Notes: generated by a model not told the origin, from the letters alone. Counted from the stretch's first letter, positions 16,801-24,102 are shown. The stretch is 32,729 nucleotides of DNA from Beijerinckiaceae bacterium (GCA_022702015.1 JAKONI010000177.1:1-32729), one strand, 5' to 3'. Numbers and translations are program-made.

Positions 16801-17264
16801 ACGTGGCCCCGGTCCATGTCGGCGCCGAGCTGGATCTCGTCGATGGCGACGAAGGCCACGTCGAGGTCGCGCGGCATCGCCTCGATGGTGCAGATCCAGT
16901 AGCGCGGCCGGTCCGGCTTGATCTTCTCCTCGCCGGTCACGAGGGCGACCTTCTCCGGGCCGACCTTGGCGACGACGCGCAGGTACACCTCCCGGGCGAG
17001 CAGGCGCAGGGGCAGCCCGATCATCCCGGTCGGGTGCGCCAGCATCCTCTCGATGGCGAGATGGGTCTTGCCGGTGTTGGTCGGCCCCAGGACCGCCGTC
17101 ACGCCGCGGGCGCGGGCGTCGCGGTGGAGGGAGCGCTGGGTGGGGCGAAGGAGGGCGTCGATGATCAGCGGTCCTTCGGTCGAGCGACCGTCGGGGAGAG
17201 GCCGTTTCCCGGTGGGCGGGCCTCGGATCCGCCTAATATGGGCCAGGGCGCCCGCCCCTGCCAA
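13815..17264 (-). CDS. SUV3/MgpS-like DEAD-type RNA helicase with long charged tail
   Basis: This is a 1149-residue SF2 helicase of the alphaproteobacterial SUV3-like group. Walker A is GPTNTGKTH (60-68), motif II is DEIQ (142-145), and motif VI lies in QIAGRAGRH. Mitochondrial SUV3 works in RNA turnover, so RNA remodelling is the likely role. From about residue 860 to 1015 the chain is Ala/Glu/Pro-rich and acidic. After a short VWKLQRFQRP segment there are about 100 Arg/Gly/Pro/Asp-rich residues, then a final helix with SPFAKLAALKAQLE. The start is uncertain: TTG 17264 overlaps the upstream small gene by 32 bases, and no ATG occurs before Walker A. It leads the S4-fdxA run. Confidence 0.9.
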   Translation of the reverse strand: MAGAGALAHIRRIRGPPTGKRPLPDGRSTEGPLIIDALLRPTQRSLHRDARARGVTAVLGPTNTGKTHLAIERMLAHPTGMIGLPLRLLAREVYLRVVAKVGPEKVALVTGEEKIKPDRPRYWICTIEAMPRDLDVAFVAIDEIQLGADMDRGHVFTDRLLYVRGREETLLIGSSTILPLVQSLIPNVHTTTRPRLSQLTFAGEKKLSRLPRRTAIVAFSAEEVYAIAELIRRQRGGAAVVLGALSPRTRNAQVELYQSGDVDYLVATDAVGMGLNLDVDHVAFAANWKYDGTRFRRLTPSEMGQIAGRAGRHLSDGTFGSTGRCQPFEPELVERLEHHDFDPLRILQWRNPDLSFASLDALQASLDEHPHEAGLTRAPMGEDQQALEILMREEDIRDMARNPATVRRLWDTCGVPDYRKVHPQVHADLIAQLYRFLMKGMAGRIPDQWFAEHVAMIDRTDGDIDTLSRRIAQGRTWTFVANRPDWLRDPEHWQGETRRVEDRLSDALHERLASRFVDRRTSVLMRRLRENTMLEAQITPDGDVTVEGQHVGQLNGFLFVPDASAEGHEAKTLRSAAEKALASEFESRAERFASTADSTLVLSHDGTIRWTGAPVGRLVPGDKLFAPQIRVLSDDSLDTAGREKVQARLDAWLKAHVVRLLGPLMEIETAADLTGLAKGIGYQVVESLGVLERSKVAQEMRTLDQDGRAALRRHGIRFGAYHIFLPALLKPAPRTLAAQLWALRNGGLDQRGLDEIAHLAGSGRTSIKVDKEIAKGLYRAAGFRVCGERAVRVDILERLADLIRPAIAYRPGTTPGAPPDGTADGESFVATVGMTSLVGCSGEDFASILKSLGYSNETRPGPAITVPLLPAAATTPAAPVTAGAPAGDGTVAQEAPAVGEDAPVETGESVPGEAEAVTTEAEPAPEAPSEPEAPTEGESEAPAEDEAVANAEPAAEAEPTGEAEPDVAAEPEALVPEETAPTETAEASDGAVSAETADGEAPSEEGAAQEAPPIEVWKLQRFQRPAHSRPNNRPRGGGRRDGAPAGQQGGPEQPRRAEGEGGPRPGRDHDRRRERPEGGRPERDGRRRDEGRSDRRPDHRGEPRPDQRNAGPRPDQRPPRRERAPDPDSPFAKLAALKAQLEGGDGGKR

Positions 17265-17505
17265 CCTGCGGCACGATGACGGGATAGGCGTCGATCCGGA
17301 TGTCGGCCGGCGGCTGCTGCGGCGCGAGGTCGGCGCAGAGGGTGTCGGGCACGGCGGTGATCGGCCCGCGCCGGGGCGGGCGGTGCTCGATCACCTGCGC
17401 GGAGGAGTAGGCATCGCCGCCGCAGGGCGAGTCCGTCGTCAGGGGCTGGGCCGCCGCCGGGGCGGCGCAGAGGAGGGCGAGGGCGAGGGGGGCGGAGACG
17501 CGCAT
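17233..17505 (-). CDS. Small secreted protein of unknown function
   Basis: The 90-residue product starts with a classical Sec signal peptide: MR, a hydrophobic core (APLALALLCAA) and an APAAAQ cleavage region near residue 20. The mature part of about 70 residues has two cysteines (in SPCGGDAY and DTLCADL), which could form a disulphide, and several Pro-rich stretches. I do not recognise a family. A weak TAA-free extension upstream adds residues without character, so ATG 17505 is preferred. It overlaps the proposed helicase start by 32 bases and may be co-transcribed with it. Function unknown. Confidence 0.6.
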   Translation of the reverse strand: MRVSAPLALALLCAAPAAAQPLTTDSPCGGDAYSSAQVIEHRPPRRGPITAVPDTLCADLAPQQPPADIRIDAYPVIVPQVGRGGRPGPY

Positions 17506-17798
17506 GGGCCTACTCCGCCCGTCGCCGGTAAACGATTCGCCCAAGCTGGGTGGGCGGAAGCCCGTCTCCGTATGGATCGCGTTGGACAACTCAGGGCTGT
17601 CCGGCCGTTCCGAAGGCGAGGCTCGATCTCTTTGCGTGCGGGGACGGGGCCACCCTCCGCTGCGGGGGAGGGGGATGGAAGGCGCGAGCGCGCCTGCGGT
17701 GGGTTCCGCAACGCTCGGCGCAGGCGGGGATGCAGGCGGGGATGAGGGGGCTGGGCACTCGATGGCTCGCGACGGGTCTTGGGGCTCCCCGCGGCCCC
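17506..17798. other. Intergenic interval with a short tandem repeat
   Basis: No gene is supportable. It contains a 12-base unit repeated twice in tandem, GCAGGCGGGGAT (17720-17743), and a small GGCGCG/CGCGCC dyad (17681-17694). Neither looks like an intrinsic terminator for arfB. Confidence 0.4.
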
Positions 17799-18218
17799 CT
17801 AATCGATCGGCCCCCCGCGCAGGCGCTTGGTGGAGGAGCGCTTGGTCTTCTCCTCGAGCCGCCGCTTCTTGGAGGCGAGGGTCGGCCGGGTCGGGCGGCG
17901 GGGCGTCGGGGGGATGGCGGCCTCGGCGACGAGGGCCGCCAACCGCTCCCTGGCGTCGGCGCGGTTGCGCTCCTGCGTGCGGAACTGCTGGGCGATGAGG
18001 ATGAGGACGCCGTCATCCGTCAACCGCCGTCCGGCGAGGCGCATCAACCGGACGGCCACCGCGTTCGGCAGGGCGCGGGAGCGGCGCACGTCGAAGCGCA
18101 ATTGCACCGCCGTGGACAGCTTGTTGACGTTCTGCCCGCCCGGTCCCGAGGAGCGCACGAAGGTCTCGATGAGTTCCGCGTCGGGGATCGCGATCTCCGG
18201 CGTGCAGACGAGGGTCAC
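17799..18218 (-). CDS. arfB: Alternative ribosome-rescue factor / peptidyl-tRNA hydrolase ArfB
   Basis: ArfB (YaeJ) enters ribosomes stalled on truncated mRNA and hydrolyses the peptidyl-tRNA. The 139 residues equal the family length of about 140. The GGQ motif is at residues 27-29 in SSGPGGQNVNK, followed by LSTAVQLRFD. The Lys/Arg-rich C-terminal tail that occupies the empty mRNA channel is present (KKRRLEEKTKRSSTKRLRGG). The start is GTG at 18218, with GGAGAGG eight bases upstream; the frame stays open further upstream but only as an antisense-like shadow of bolA. The gap to bolA is 22 bases, so the two probably share a transcript. Confidence 0.93.
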   Translation of the reverse strand: MTLVCTPEIAIPDAELIETFVRSSGPGGQNVNKLSTAVQLRFDVRRSRALPNAVAVRLMRLAGRRLTDDGVLILIAQQFRTQERNRADARERLAALVAEAAIPPTPRRPTRPTLASKKRRLEEKTKRSSTKRLRGGPID

Positions 18219-18240
18219 GGCCGGGGCCTCTCCATCGCGG

Positions 18241-18519
18241 TCAGGCGGCTTCGCCCGGGGTGCGGGCGCGCAGCGCCAGGGCGTGCAATCCCCGGGCGAA
18301 GGCTTGGTCGAGCAGGCCGTTGACGACCCGGTGGCGCTCCACCCGGCTCTTTCCCTCGAAGGCGGCCGACACGATATCCAGTCGGTAATGCGTCTCGCCC
18401 CCCGGCCGCGCCCCGGAATGGCCGGCATGGAGGTGTGATTCGTCGATGACGTCGAGATGGGCCGGAGCGAGTTCCGCCCGCAGCCGTGTCTCGATCCAGT
18501 CCCGAAGCGTTTCAGCCAT
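18241..18519 (-). CDS. bolA: BolA family protein
   Basis: BolA proteins pair with monothiol glutaredoxins in iron-sulphur and iron homeostasis and, in some species, bind DNA. The 92-residue chain has the family core: LDVIDESHLHAGHSGARPGGETHYRLDIVSAAFEG split over two strands, then SRVERHRVVNGLLDQAF and the HALALRARTPGE end. The conserved His in HAGHSG and the RVERHR helix are both present. I prefer ATG 18519 (MAETLRDW), which gives the family's length; ATG 18549 would add ten residues. It is divergent from the J-domain gene, an arrangement conserved with cobS-cobT in Hyphomicrobiales. Confidence 0.92.
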   Translation of the reverse strand: MAETLRDWIETRLRAELAPAHLDVIDESHLHAGHSGARPGGETHYRLDIVSAAFEGKSRVERHRVVNGLLDQAFARGLHALALRARTPGEAA

Positions 18520-18586
18520 TGGTGCGTTCCACTCGCTGGGAAGCGTCAAGCCCGATCCCGCGCATGCGTCATCAGGCCCAGCGCAC

Positions 18587-18614
18587 TTGTGTCTCGGAGA
18601 GACCCCCTCATAAT
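18587..18614 (+). promoter_or_regulatory. Candidate sigma70 promoter of the J-domain gene, nearly leaderless
   Basis: TTGTGT (18587-18592), a 16-base spacer and CATAAT (18609-18614, five of six consensus bases) precede the ATG at 18624 by only nine bases. Transcription would begin within a few bases of the start codon. No ribosome site is visible between them. Confidence 0.5.
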
Positions 18615-18623
18615 CGGCCCGTC

Positions 18624-19247
18624 ATGGATCTCAACTCGCGCCTGTTCGACAGCATCCGCATCAAGCCGTCCTGCGACGAGCCCAAGGCCGCTGCCGAGGG
18701 CTCCTGCGAGAGTCCGGGCTGCACCGCGCCCGGGCTCTACCGCGCGCCGAAGGGGCGCAAGGCGGAGGGCCAGTACTGGCGCTTCTGCATGGGCCACGTG
18801 AAGGCCTACAACGCCTCGTACAATTATTTCGACGGGATGAACGACGCCGCCGTCCAGGCCTACCAGAAGGATGCCCTCATCGGGCACCGGCCGACCTGGG
18901 CCATGGGCGTGAACCGCACCGGCCCCGCCAAGCCCGAGGGCGAGGCGGCCCGGGACTGGGCCTATGTCGATCCGCTGGGCATCCTGCGGACGAACGGCGT
19001 CGGCGACAAGGGCCGCCGCACCCGCCAGGACGAGCCGGAGCGCCCCAAGCGCTCGGGGGCGGTGCGCAAGGCGCTCGACGTGCTCGGCCTCGACGAGGCC
19101 GCCGACCAGGCGGCGATCAAGGCGCAGTACAAGACCCTGGTGAAGCGCTTCCACCCGGATGCCAACGGCGGCGACCGGTCCTTCGAGGAGCGCCTGCGCG
19201 ACATCATCCGCGCCCACGACGTGCTGCGGGCGGCGGGGCTCTGCTAG
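18624..19247 (+). CDS. J-domain (DnaJ-like) protein with N-terminal Cys/His cluster
   Basis: The 207-residue protein ends in a J domain (about 148-205) with the Hsp70-stimulating HPD tripeptide at 177-179 (KRFHPDANGG). It has no Gly/Phe region or DnaJ zinc-finger repeats. The N-terminal half carries Cys28, Cys33, Cys55 and His58 (SCESPGC, RFCMGHV) within a conserved GLYRAP...YWRFC block; the spacing suggests a metal site, which is inference. The start MDLNSRLFDSIRIKP is typical of the alphaproteobacterial family. The gene is divergent from bolA and followed by cobS and cobT. It may be a co-chaperone for the cobaltochelatase, but nothing in the sequence proves it. Confidence 0.9.
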   Translation: MDLNSRLFDSIRIKPSCDEPKAAAEGSCESPGCTAPGLYRAPKGRKAEGQYWRFCMGHVKAYNASYNYFDGMNDAAVQAYQKDALIGHRPTWAMGVNRTGPAKPEGEAARDWAYVDPLGILRTNGVGDKGRRTRQDEPERPKRSGAVRKALDVLGLDEAADQAAIKAQYKTLVKRFHPDANGGDRSFEERLRDIIRAHDVLRAAGLC

Positions 19248-19440
19248 GCGGGCGTCGGCACGAAGGATGCACGGCCCCGCTCGAAGCGGAGGCCGGTGGG
19301 CTCTATATGATGGGTCCGTTCCTGCGGTAGCGAGTCCCCGCGCCGCCGTCTAAGGTTCCGCCGAGCGCGCGGGGCCACCCCCATGCGTCACCCGCGCGGA
19401 CGCGGCCATCCGGGCCGTTCCGCGCTCCAAGAGGTCCCGA

Positions 19441-20424
19441 ATGTCTTCTGCCGATACGCCCGCCCGGCTCCCCGACCGCACCGTCTCCGTCCGCGACGTC
19501 TTCGGTATCGACCTCGATCTCAAGGTGCCGGCCTTCGCCGAAGCGGAAGAGCACGTGCCCGACCTCGATCGGGACTACATCTTCGACCGGGAGACGACGC
19601 TCGCCATCCTCGCCGGCTTCGCCCGCAACCGCCGGGTGATGGTCACCGGCTACCACGGCACCGGCAAGTCGACGCATATCGAGCAGGTGGCGGCGCGGCT
19701 GAATTGGCCCTGCATCCGCATCAACCTCGACAGCCACGTCTCCCGCATCGACCTCGTGGGCAAGGATGCCATCGTCCTGCAGGACGGCAAGCAGGTCACC
19801 GCCTTCCAGGACGGGATCCTGCCCTGGGCGCTGCAGAACAACGTCGCCCTCGTCTTCGACGAATACGATGCCGGCCGCCCGGACGTGATGTTCGTGATTC
19901 AGCGGGTGCTGGAAGTCTCGGGCCGCCTGACGCTGCTCGATCAGAAGCGGGTCATCCGCCCCCACCCGTCCTTCCGCCTGTTCGCCACCGCCAACACGGT
20001 GGGCCTCGGCGACACGTCGGGCCTGTATCACGGCACGCAGCAGATCAACCAGGGCCAGATGGACCGCTGGTCCATCGTCACCACCCTGAACTACCTGCCG
20101 CACGACCGGGAGGTGGACATCGTCCTCTCCAAGGCCACCCACTACAAGGGCGACAGCGGCCGCGACATCGTCAGCCGCATGGTCCGCGTGGCCGACCTCA
20201 CCCGCAACGCCTTCATGAACGGCGACCTCTCCACCGTCATGAGCCCGCGCACGGTCATCACCTGGGCCGAGAACGCCGACATCTTCCGGGATATCGGCTT
20301 CGCCTTCCGGGTCACGTTCCTCAACAAGTGCGACGAGCTGGAACGGACGCTGGTCGCCGAGTTCTACCAGCGCGCCTTCGGCAAGGAGCTGCCCGAAAGC
20401 GCGATGAACGTCGCCCTGAGCTGA
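19441..20424 (+). CDS. cobS: Aerobic cobaltochelatase subunit CobS
   Basis: CobS is the AAA+ motor subunit of the CobN-CobS-CobT complex, which inserts cobalt into hydrogenobyrinic acid a,c-diamide in aerobic cobalamin synthesis. The 327 residues match the family length. Walker A is GYHGTGKS (70-77), Walker B is LVFDEYD (137-143), and the sensor region reads [18 protein letters not shown] lies six bases before the ATG. cobT follows after eight bases. The catalytic subunit CobN is not in this window. I see no cobalamin riboswitch in the 190 bases upstream. Confidence 0.97.
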   Translation: MSSADTPARLPDRTVSVRDVFGIDLDLKVPAFAEAEEHVPDLDRDYIFDRETTLAILAGFARNRRVMVTGYHGTGKSTHIEQVAARLNWPCIRINLDSHVSRIDLVGKDAIVLQDGKQVTAFQDGILPWALQNNVALVFDEYDAGRPDVMFVIQRVLEVSGRLTLLDQKRVIRPHPSFRLFATANTVGLGDTSGLYHGTQQINQGQMDRWSIVTTLNYLPHDREVDIVLSKATHYKGDSGRDIVSRMVRVADLTRNAFMNGDLSTVMSPRTVITWAENADIFRDIGFAFRVTFLNKCDELERTLVAEFYQRAFGKELPESAMNVALS

Positions 20425-20432
20425 AAGTCCGC

Positions 20433-22343
20433 ATGTCCCTGTCCAACCGCAAGCCCGGTGAGCGGCGCGAGCCCGTGGCCGAGCCCCTGAAGCGCTCGGT
20501 GGCGGGCTGTCTGCGGGCCATCGCCCGCAAGGCCGATGTCGAGGTGACCTACGCCACCGACCGGCCGGCGCTCACCGGCGACAAGGCCCGCCTGCCCGAG
20601 CCGCCGCGCAAGATGTCGCCCGGCGACGTGGCGGTGCTGCGCGGCAATGCCGACGCCATGGCGCTCCGGCTCGGCTGCCACGACGTGTCCCTGCACCGGC
20701 GGTTCGCCCCGGAGAACGCCCCGGCCCGCGCGGTCTACGACGCCGTGGAGCAGGCCCGGGTCGAGGCGATCGGCTCCCGGCGGATGGCGGGGGTGGCGAG
20801 CAACATCTCCGCGATGCTGGAGGACCGCTACCACCGGGGCGGCAAGTACGAGTCGATCACCGACCGGGCCGACGCGCCGCTGGAGGACGCCGTCGCCCTG
20901 ATGGTGCGCGAGCGGCTCACCGGGCAGGCCCCGCCCGAGGCGGCGGGCAAGATCGTGGACCTGTGGCGCTCCCACATCGAGGAGAAGGCCGGGCCGAACC
21001 TCGACGGGCTCATCGGCTCCCTCGAGGACCAGCGGGCCTTCGCCCGGTCCATCCGCGACCTCCTCACCTCCCTCGATATGTCGGACGAGACGCCCTTCGA
21101 CCCGGAGGACGACGAGAACGACGACGACAACGACGCCCAGGACGACGAGCAGAACCCGAGCGAGGGCGATGCCGAGGAGAAGTCCGAGGGGGATCGCGCC
21201 GAGATCGAGACCACGGAGGACGGCTCCGACGAGATCGAGGAGGGCGCGCAGGAGCAGGCCGACGCCCCCTCCGGCGAGTTGCCAGACGAGGCCGAGGACG
21301 CCGAATCGGAGGAGGCCTCCGACGCCTCGCGCCCGCCGCCCCGGCAGGCGAACGAGGCGCGGGGCCCGGAATACAAGGTCTTCAACCCAAAATTCGATGA
21401 GGTGATCCACGCCGAGGATCTCTGCGACGCCGAGGAACTCGCCCGGCTGCGCAGCTACCTCGACAAGCAGCTCTCCCACCTTCAGGGCGTCGTCGGCCGG
21501 CTGGCCAACCGCCTGCAACGGCGCCTGCTCGCCCAGCAGAACCGGGCGTGGGACTTCGATCTGGAGGAGGGGCAGCTCGATCCGGCCCGTCTGGTCCGGG
21601 TGGTGACGGACCCGTTCCAGCCCCTCTCCTTCAAGCAGGAGAAGGACACGAACTTCCGCGATACGGTCGTGACGCTGCTCCTCGACAATTCGGGCTCGAT
21701 GCGCGGGCGGCCGATCACCGTGGCGGCGACCTGCGCCGACATCCTGGCGCGGACGCTGGAGCGCTGCGGTGTGAAGGTCGAGATCCTGGGCTTCACCACC
21801 CGGGCCTGGAAGGGCGGACAGAGCCGGGAATCCTGGCTCGCGGCGGGCAAGCCCCCGTCGCCCGGCCGGCTGAACGACCTGCGCCACATCGTCTACAAGG
21901 CGGCCGACGCGCCATGGCGTCGGGCGCGCAAGAACCTCGGGCTAATGATGCGCGAGGGGCTGCTGAAGGAGAACATCGACGGCGAGGCGCTGGACTGGGC
22001 GCACAAGCGCCTGCTCGGCCGCCCCGAGCAGCGCAAGATCCTGATGGTGATCTCGGACGGCGCGCCGGTCGATGATTCGACCCTCTCGGTCAACGCCGGC
22101 AACTATCTGGAGCGGCACCTGCGCTGGATGATCGAGGACATCGAGACCCGCTCGCCGGTGGAACTGCTGGCCATCGGCATCGGCCACGACGTGACCCGCT
22201 ACTACCGGCGCGCCGTGACGATCATCGACGCCGAGGAACTCGGCGGGGCGATGACCGAGAAGCTGGCGGAGTTGTTCGAGGAGAACGGCGATTCGGCGCC
22301 GGTGCGCCAGCCGACCCGGATGGCGGCGGGCGGGCGGCGGTAA
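20433..22343 (+). CDS. cobT: Aerobic cobaltochelatase subunit CobT
   Basis: CobT partners CobS in the ATP-driven CobNST chelatase. The 636-residue protein has an N-terminal helical domain (from [19 protein letters not shown]), a very acidic Asp/Glu-rich linker at about residues 218-300, and a C-terminal von Willebrand A domain. The MIDAS motif LLLDNSGSM places Asp418 as the first metal ligand, and the later [10 protein letters not shown] supplies another acidic ligand. Length is as expected for the family. The gene starts eight bases after cobS. A GGCGGCG/CGCCGCC hairpin straddles the stop codon. Confidence 0.97.
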   Translation: MSLSNRKPGERREPVAEPLKRSVAGCLRAIARKADVEVTYATDRPALTGDKARLPEPPRKMSPGDVAVLRGNADAMALRLGCHDVSLHRRFAPENAPARAVYDAVEQARVEAIGSRRMAGVASNISAMLEDRYHRGGKYESITDRADAPLEDAVALMVRERLTGQAPPEAAGKIVDLWRSHIEEKAGPNLDGLIGSLEDQRAFARSIRDLLTSLDMSDETPFDPEDDENDDDNDAQDDEQNPSEGDAEEKSEGDRAEIETTEDGSDEIEEGAQEQADAPSGELPDEAEDAESEEASDASRPPPRQANEARGPEYKVFNPKFDEVIHAEDLCDAEELARLRSYLDKQLSHLQGVVGRLANRLQRRLLAQQNRAWDFDLEEGQLDPARLVRVVTDPFQPLSFKQEKDTNFRDTVVTLLLDNSGSMRGRPITVAATCADILARTLERCGVKVEILGFTTRAWKGGQSRESWLAAGKPPSPGRLNDLRHIVYKAADAPWRRARKNLGLMMREGLLKENIDGEALDWAHKRLLGRPEQRKILMVISDGAPVDDSTLSVNAGNYLERHLRWMIEDIETRSPVELLAIGIGHDVTRYYRRAVTIIDAEELGGAMTEKLAELFEENGDSAPVRQPTRMAAGGRR

Positions 22344-22350
22344 CGCCGCC
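22333..22350 (+). terminator. Stem-loop over the cobT stop codon
   Basis: GGCGGCG (22333-22339) pairs with CGCCGCC (22344-22350) around a GTAA loop that contains the stop codon TAA. No U-run follows, so termination is doubtful. Confidence 0.3.
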
Positions 22351-22362
22351 GCGGCTCTCGCA

Positions 22363-22384
22363 TTGACAGGGACCGAGTACTCGG
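22363..22384 (+). promoter_or_regulatory. Orphan TetR-like operator with consensus -35
   Basis: A perfect -35 hexamer, TTGACA (22363-22368), is followed four bases later by the perfect palindrome CCGAGTACTCGG (22373-22384). This TTGACA-plus-ACCGAGTACTCGG layout is common in front of TetR-regulated efflux or tetR genes in proteobacteria. No gene follows on the plus strand for 2 kb, so it looks like a leftover promoter. Confidence 0.45.
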
Positions 22385-22455
22385 CCGCGTGAACGACGGG
22401 GTGCGTCCGATCACGAGAGCCGGTGTCGATCGAGTGGGATCGCTCCCACCCTCGC

Positions 22456-22567
22456 CCTCATCCTGAGGCGCCACCGCAAAGCGGTGGCCTCGAAGGAGGC
22501 TTTCAGAAAGCTCTGCGCTCCCTGGAGGCCTCCTTCGAGGTTGCTGACGCGGCACCTCAGGATGAGG
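22456..22567. repeat. Cloverleaf-like composite palindromic repeat
   Basis: Outer arms CCTCATCCTGAGG (22456-22468) and its exact complement (22555-22567) enclose two further perfect stems. These are CCACCGC/GCGGTGG (22471-22487, AAA loop) and CCTCGAAGGAGGC/GCCTCCTTCGAGG (22488-22500 with 22528-22540). The whole 112 bases can fold as a nested cruciform. Similar CCTCATCCTGAGG-bounded repeats are scattered in Methylobacterium and Bradyrhizobium intergenic DNA, from memory. It lies between cobT and the TetR gene. Confidence 0.75.
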
Positions 22568-22596
22568 AGGATGCTCCGGGCAGGCAGCCCATCGAA

Positions 22597-23172
22597 TCAA
22601 TTCGGCCGGTCGTGGGTCTCGGGAGAGAGCAGGTCCCGCTCGATTCGTGCCAGCATCCGCGCGAACACCCCCGGATCGTCCAATGACCGCGCCAGCACCA
22701 GCGCGCCCTGGATCGCCAGGACGGCGTGCTCGGCCCGCTCCATGGCCTCCCCCCGGCCGGACCGCGCCACGGCGTCCGCCAGGGCCCGGCGCCACGCCGT
22801 GAAGTAACCGCCGATACGTGCCGCGAACCGGTCGCGGGTCCCGTCGAGGGCGAAGGCGCCGACGAGGCAGATCCGCCGGCCGGAGCGGAAATAGGCGTCC
22901 GTCTCCCGCAGCATCCGGGCGATCGCGGCCTCCGGGTCCGGATCGTCCCGCAGGGGCGCGAAGACGGTCCGCGTGAACCAGCCGTCGATCTCCGCGAGCA
23001 CGGCGGCGGCCATCTCCTCCTTCCCGCCGGGGAAGAAGTGATACAGGCTGCCCTTGCCCAGGCCGGTGCGGGCGGTGATCGCCGACAGGCTCGCCCCCTC
23101 GAACCCGAACTCGCGGAAGATTTCCGCCACGGCGGCCACCGCGTCCGCCCGCTCGCGGGGAGGGCGGCTCAT
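22597..23172 (-). CDS. TetR/AcrR family transcriptional regulator
   Basis: The 191-residue repressor has the TetR helix-turn-helix at about 10-50 (AEIFREFGFEGASLSAITARTGLGKGSLYHFF divided over helices 1-3). The GSLYHFFPGGKEEM run and the later RICLVGAFALDG point to the LmrA/YxaF C-terminal group. The ligand is unknown. It lies 13 bases after the DUF1348 stop on the same strand, so both share the promoter that contains the TGTACC/GGTACA dyad. This implies autoregulation, by inference. No efflux pump is adjacent. Confidence 0.9.
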   Translation of the reverse strand: MSRPPRERADAVAAVAEIFREFGFEGASLSAITARTGLGKGSLYHFFPGGKEEMAAAVLAEIDGWFTRTVFAPLRDDPDPEAAIARMLRETDAYFRSGRRICLVGAFALDGTRDRFAARIGGYFTAWRRALADAVARSGRGEAMERAEHAVLAIQGALVLARSLDDPGVFARMLARIERDLLSPETHDRPN

Positions 23173-23185
23173 GCGCGGAGCAGGC

Positions 23186-23659
23186 TCACAGGCCGAGGTC
23201 GGTCAGGCCGGGATGGTCGGCCGGGCGGGGGCCGGAGGGGTCCCAGCGGAACAGCCGCTCGCCCTCGGCGATGGGGCGGTCGTTGATGCTGGCATGGCGC
23301 GCCCGCATCAGGCCATGGCCGTCGAACTCCCAGTTCTCGTTGCCGTAGGCCCGGAACCACGACCCCGCATCGTCGTGGAATTCGTAGGCGAAGCGCACGG
23401 CGATGCGGTCGTCCGTGAAGGCCCACAGCTCCTTGATGAGGCGGTACTCGTGCTCCTGCTGCCACTTGCGGGTGAGGAAGGCCACGATCGCCTCGCGGCC
23501 GGAGAAGATCTCGGCGCGGTTCCGCCAGCGGCTGTCCGGCGTGTAGGCCAGGGACACCTTCCCGGGGTTGCGCCCGTTCCAGCCGTCCTCGGCGGCGCGG
23601 ACCTTCCGGGCGGCGGTCTCTGCGGTGAAGGGGGGTAGCGGTGGACGGCTCTCGGACAT
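23186..23659 (-). CDS. DUF1348 / NTF2-like small protein
   Basis: The 157-residue protein has the nuclear transport factor 2-like fold of DUF1348. Family motifs include [38 protein letters not shown] and ENWEFD. Biochemical function is not established for the family. The ATG at 23659 has AGAGGA at a good distance upstream. It is the first gene of a two-gene unit with tetR. Because the TetR dyad sits right before it, it is the probable target of repression, possibly with a role in response to a small organic compound. Confidence 0.88.
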   Translation of the reverse strand: MSESRPPLPPFTAETAARKVRAAEDGWNGRNPGKVSLAYTPDSRWRNRAEIFSGREAIVAFLTRKWQQEHEYRLIKELWAFTDDRIAVRFAYEFHDDAGSWFRAYGNENWEFDGHGLMRARHASINDRPIAEGERLFRWDPSGPRPADHPGLTDLGL

Positions 23660-23674
23660 GCGGGCTCCTCTGTC

Positions 23675-23711
23675 TGTACCGATTGGTACAAAGCCCGGCG
23701 GGCAGCGTCAA
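23675..23711 (-). promoter_or_regulatory. Promoter and TetR operator of the DUF1348-tetR unit
   Basis: The dyad TGTACC-GATT-GGTACA (23675-23690) has six-base perfect arms and ends 16 bases before the DUF1348 start. On the minus strand TTGACG (23711-23706) is a good -35, with TACCAA 17 bases later as a weak -10 inside the dyad. A regulator bound there would block polymerase. Binding by the adjacent TetR protein is inferred. Confidence 0.6.
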
Positions 23712-23742
23712 CATCACCTCTGCAGACATCGACGGACATGCG

Positions 23743-23775
23743 AAAACGACCGGCTACCTCGGGGTAGCCGGTCGT
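23743..23775 (-). terminator. Rho-independent terminator of rpmB
   Basis: CGACCGGCTACC (23747-23758) pairs perfectly with GGTAGCCGGTCG (23763-23774) around a TCGG loop. On the minus strand the stem is followed by TTTT (complement of 23743-23746). It lies 28 bases after the rpmB stop and insulates rpmB from the DUF1348-tetR promoter. Confidence 0.85.
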
Positions 23776-23802
23776 CCAAAACCCTAGAGGGTAATTGAAG
23801 CC

Positions 23803-24102
23803 TCAGGCCGCGGCGGGGGCCTCGGCGAGCTTCTTGTGCAGCTCGCGCTTCAGGAGGCGGGCGGTCTGCGACAGGTCGCCCTCGGAGGCCTTCACAAGGA
23901 AGGCGTCGAGACCGCCACGGTGCTCCACCGTGCGCAGGGCATGGGCGGTGATCCGCAGGCGCACGCGCTTGCCCAGCGCATCGGACTGCAGCGTCACGTT
24001 GCACAGGTTCGGCAGGAACCGGCACTTGGTCTTCCGGTTCGAGTGGCTCACGAGGTGGCCGACCTGAACGGCCTTGCCGGAGAGTTCGCAGCGGCGCGCC
24101 AT
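23803..24102 (-). CDS. rpmB: Large-subunit ribosomal protein bL28
   Basis: bL28 is a small component of the 50S subunit. The 99 residues are of the alphaproteobacterial length, longer at the C-terminus than E. coli bL28 (78). The N-terminus [26 protein letters not shown] carries the signature, split here over the first 26 residues, followed by [14 protein letters not shown] and the [22 protein letters not shown] helix region. It stands alone, with a good promoter about 120 bases upstream and its own terminator. It is divergent from the DUF3108 gene, a pairing seen in other Hyphomicrobiales. Confidence 0.98.
   Translation of the reverse strand: MARRCELSGKAVQVGHLVSHSNRKTKCRFLPNLCNVTLQSDALGKRVRLRITAHALRTVEHRGGLDAFLVKASEGDLSQTARLLKRELHKKLAEAPAAA

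Noticed and set aside
17720-17743. Tandem 12-base repeat as a CRISPR or iteron
   Set aside because: Only two copies, no spacers and no origin-like context; probably chance in GC-rich DNA.
19248-19440. Cobalamin riboswitch before cobS
   Set aside because: No B12-box-like conserved core is visible in the 193-base interval.
19383-22343. One 986-residue open frame spanning cobS and cobT
   Set aside because: Its first third is a His/Arg/Pro-rich out-of-frame shadow of cobS; only the part from 20433 is real (cobT).
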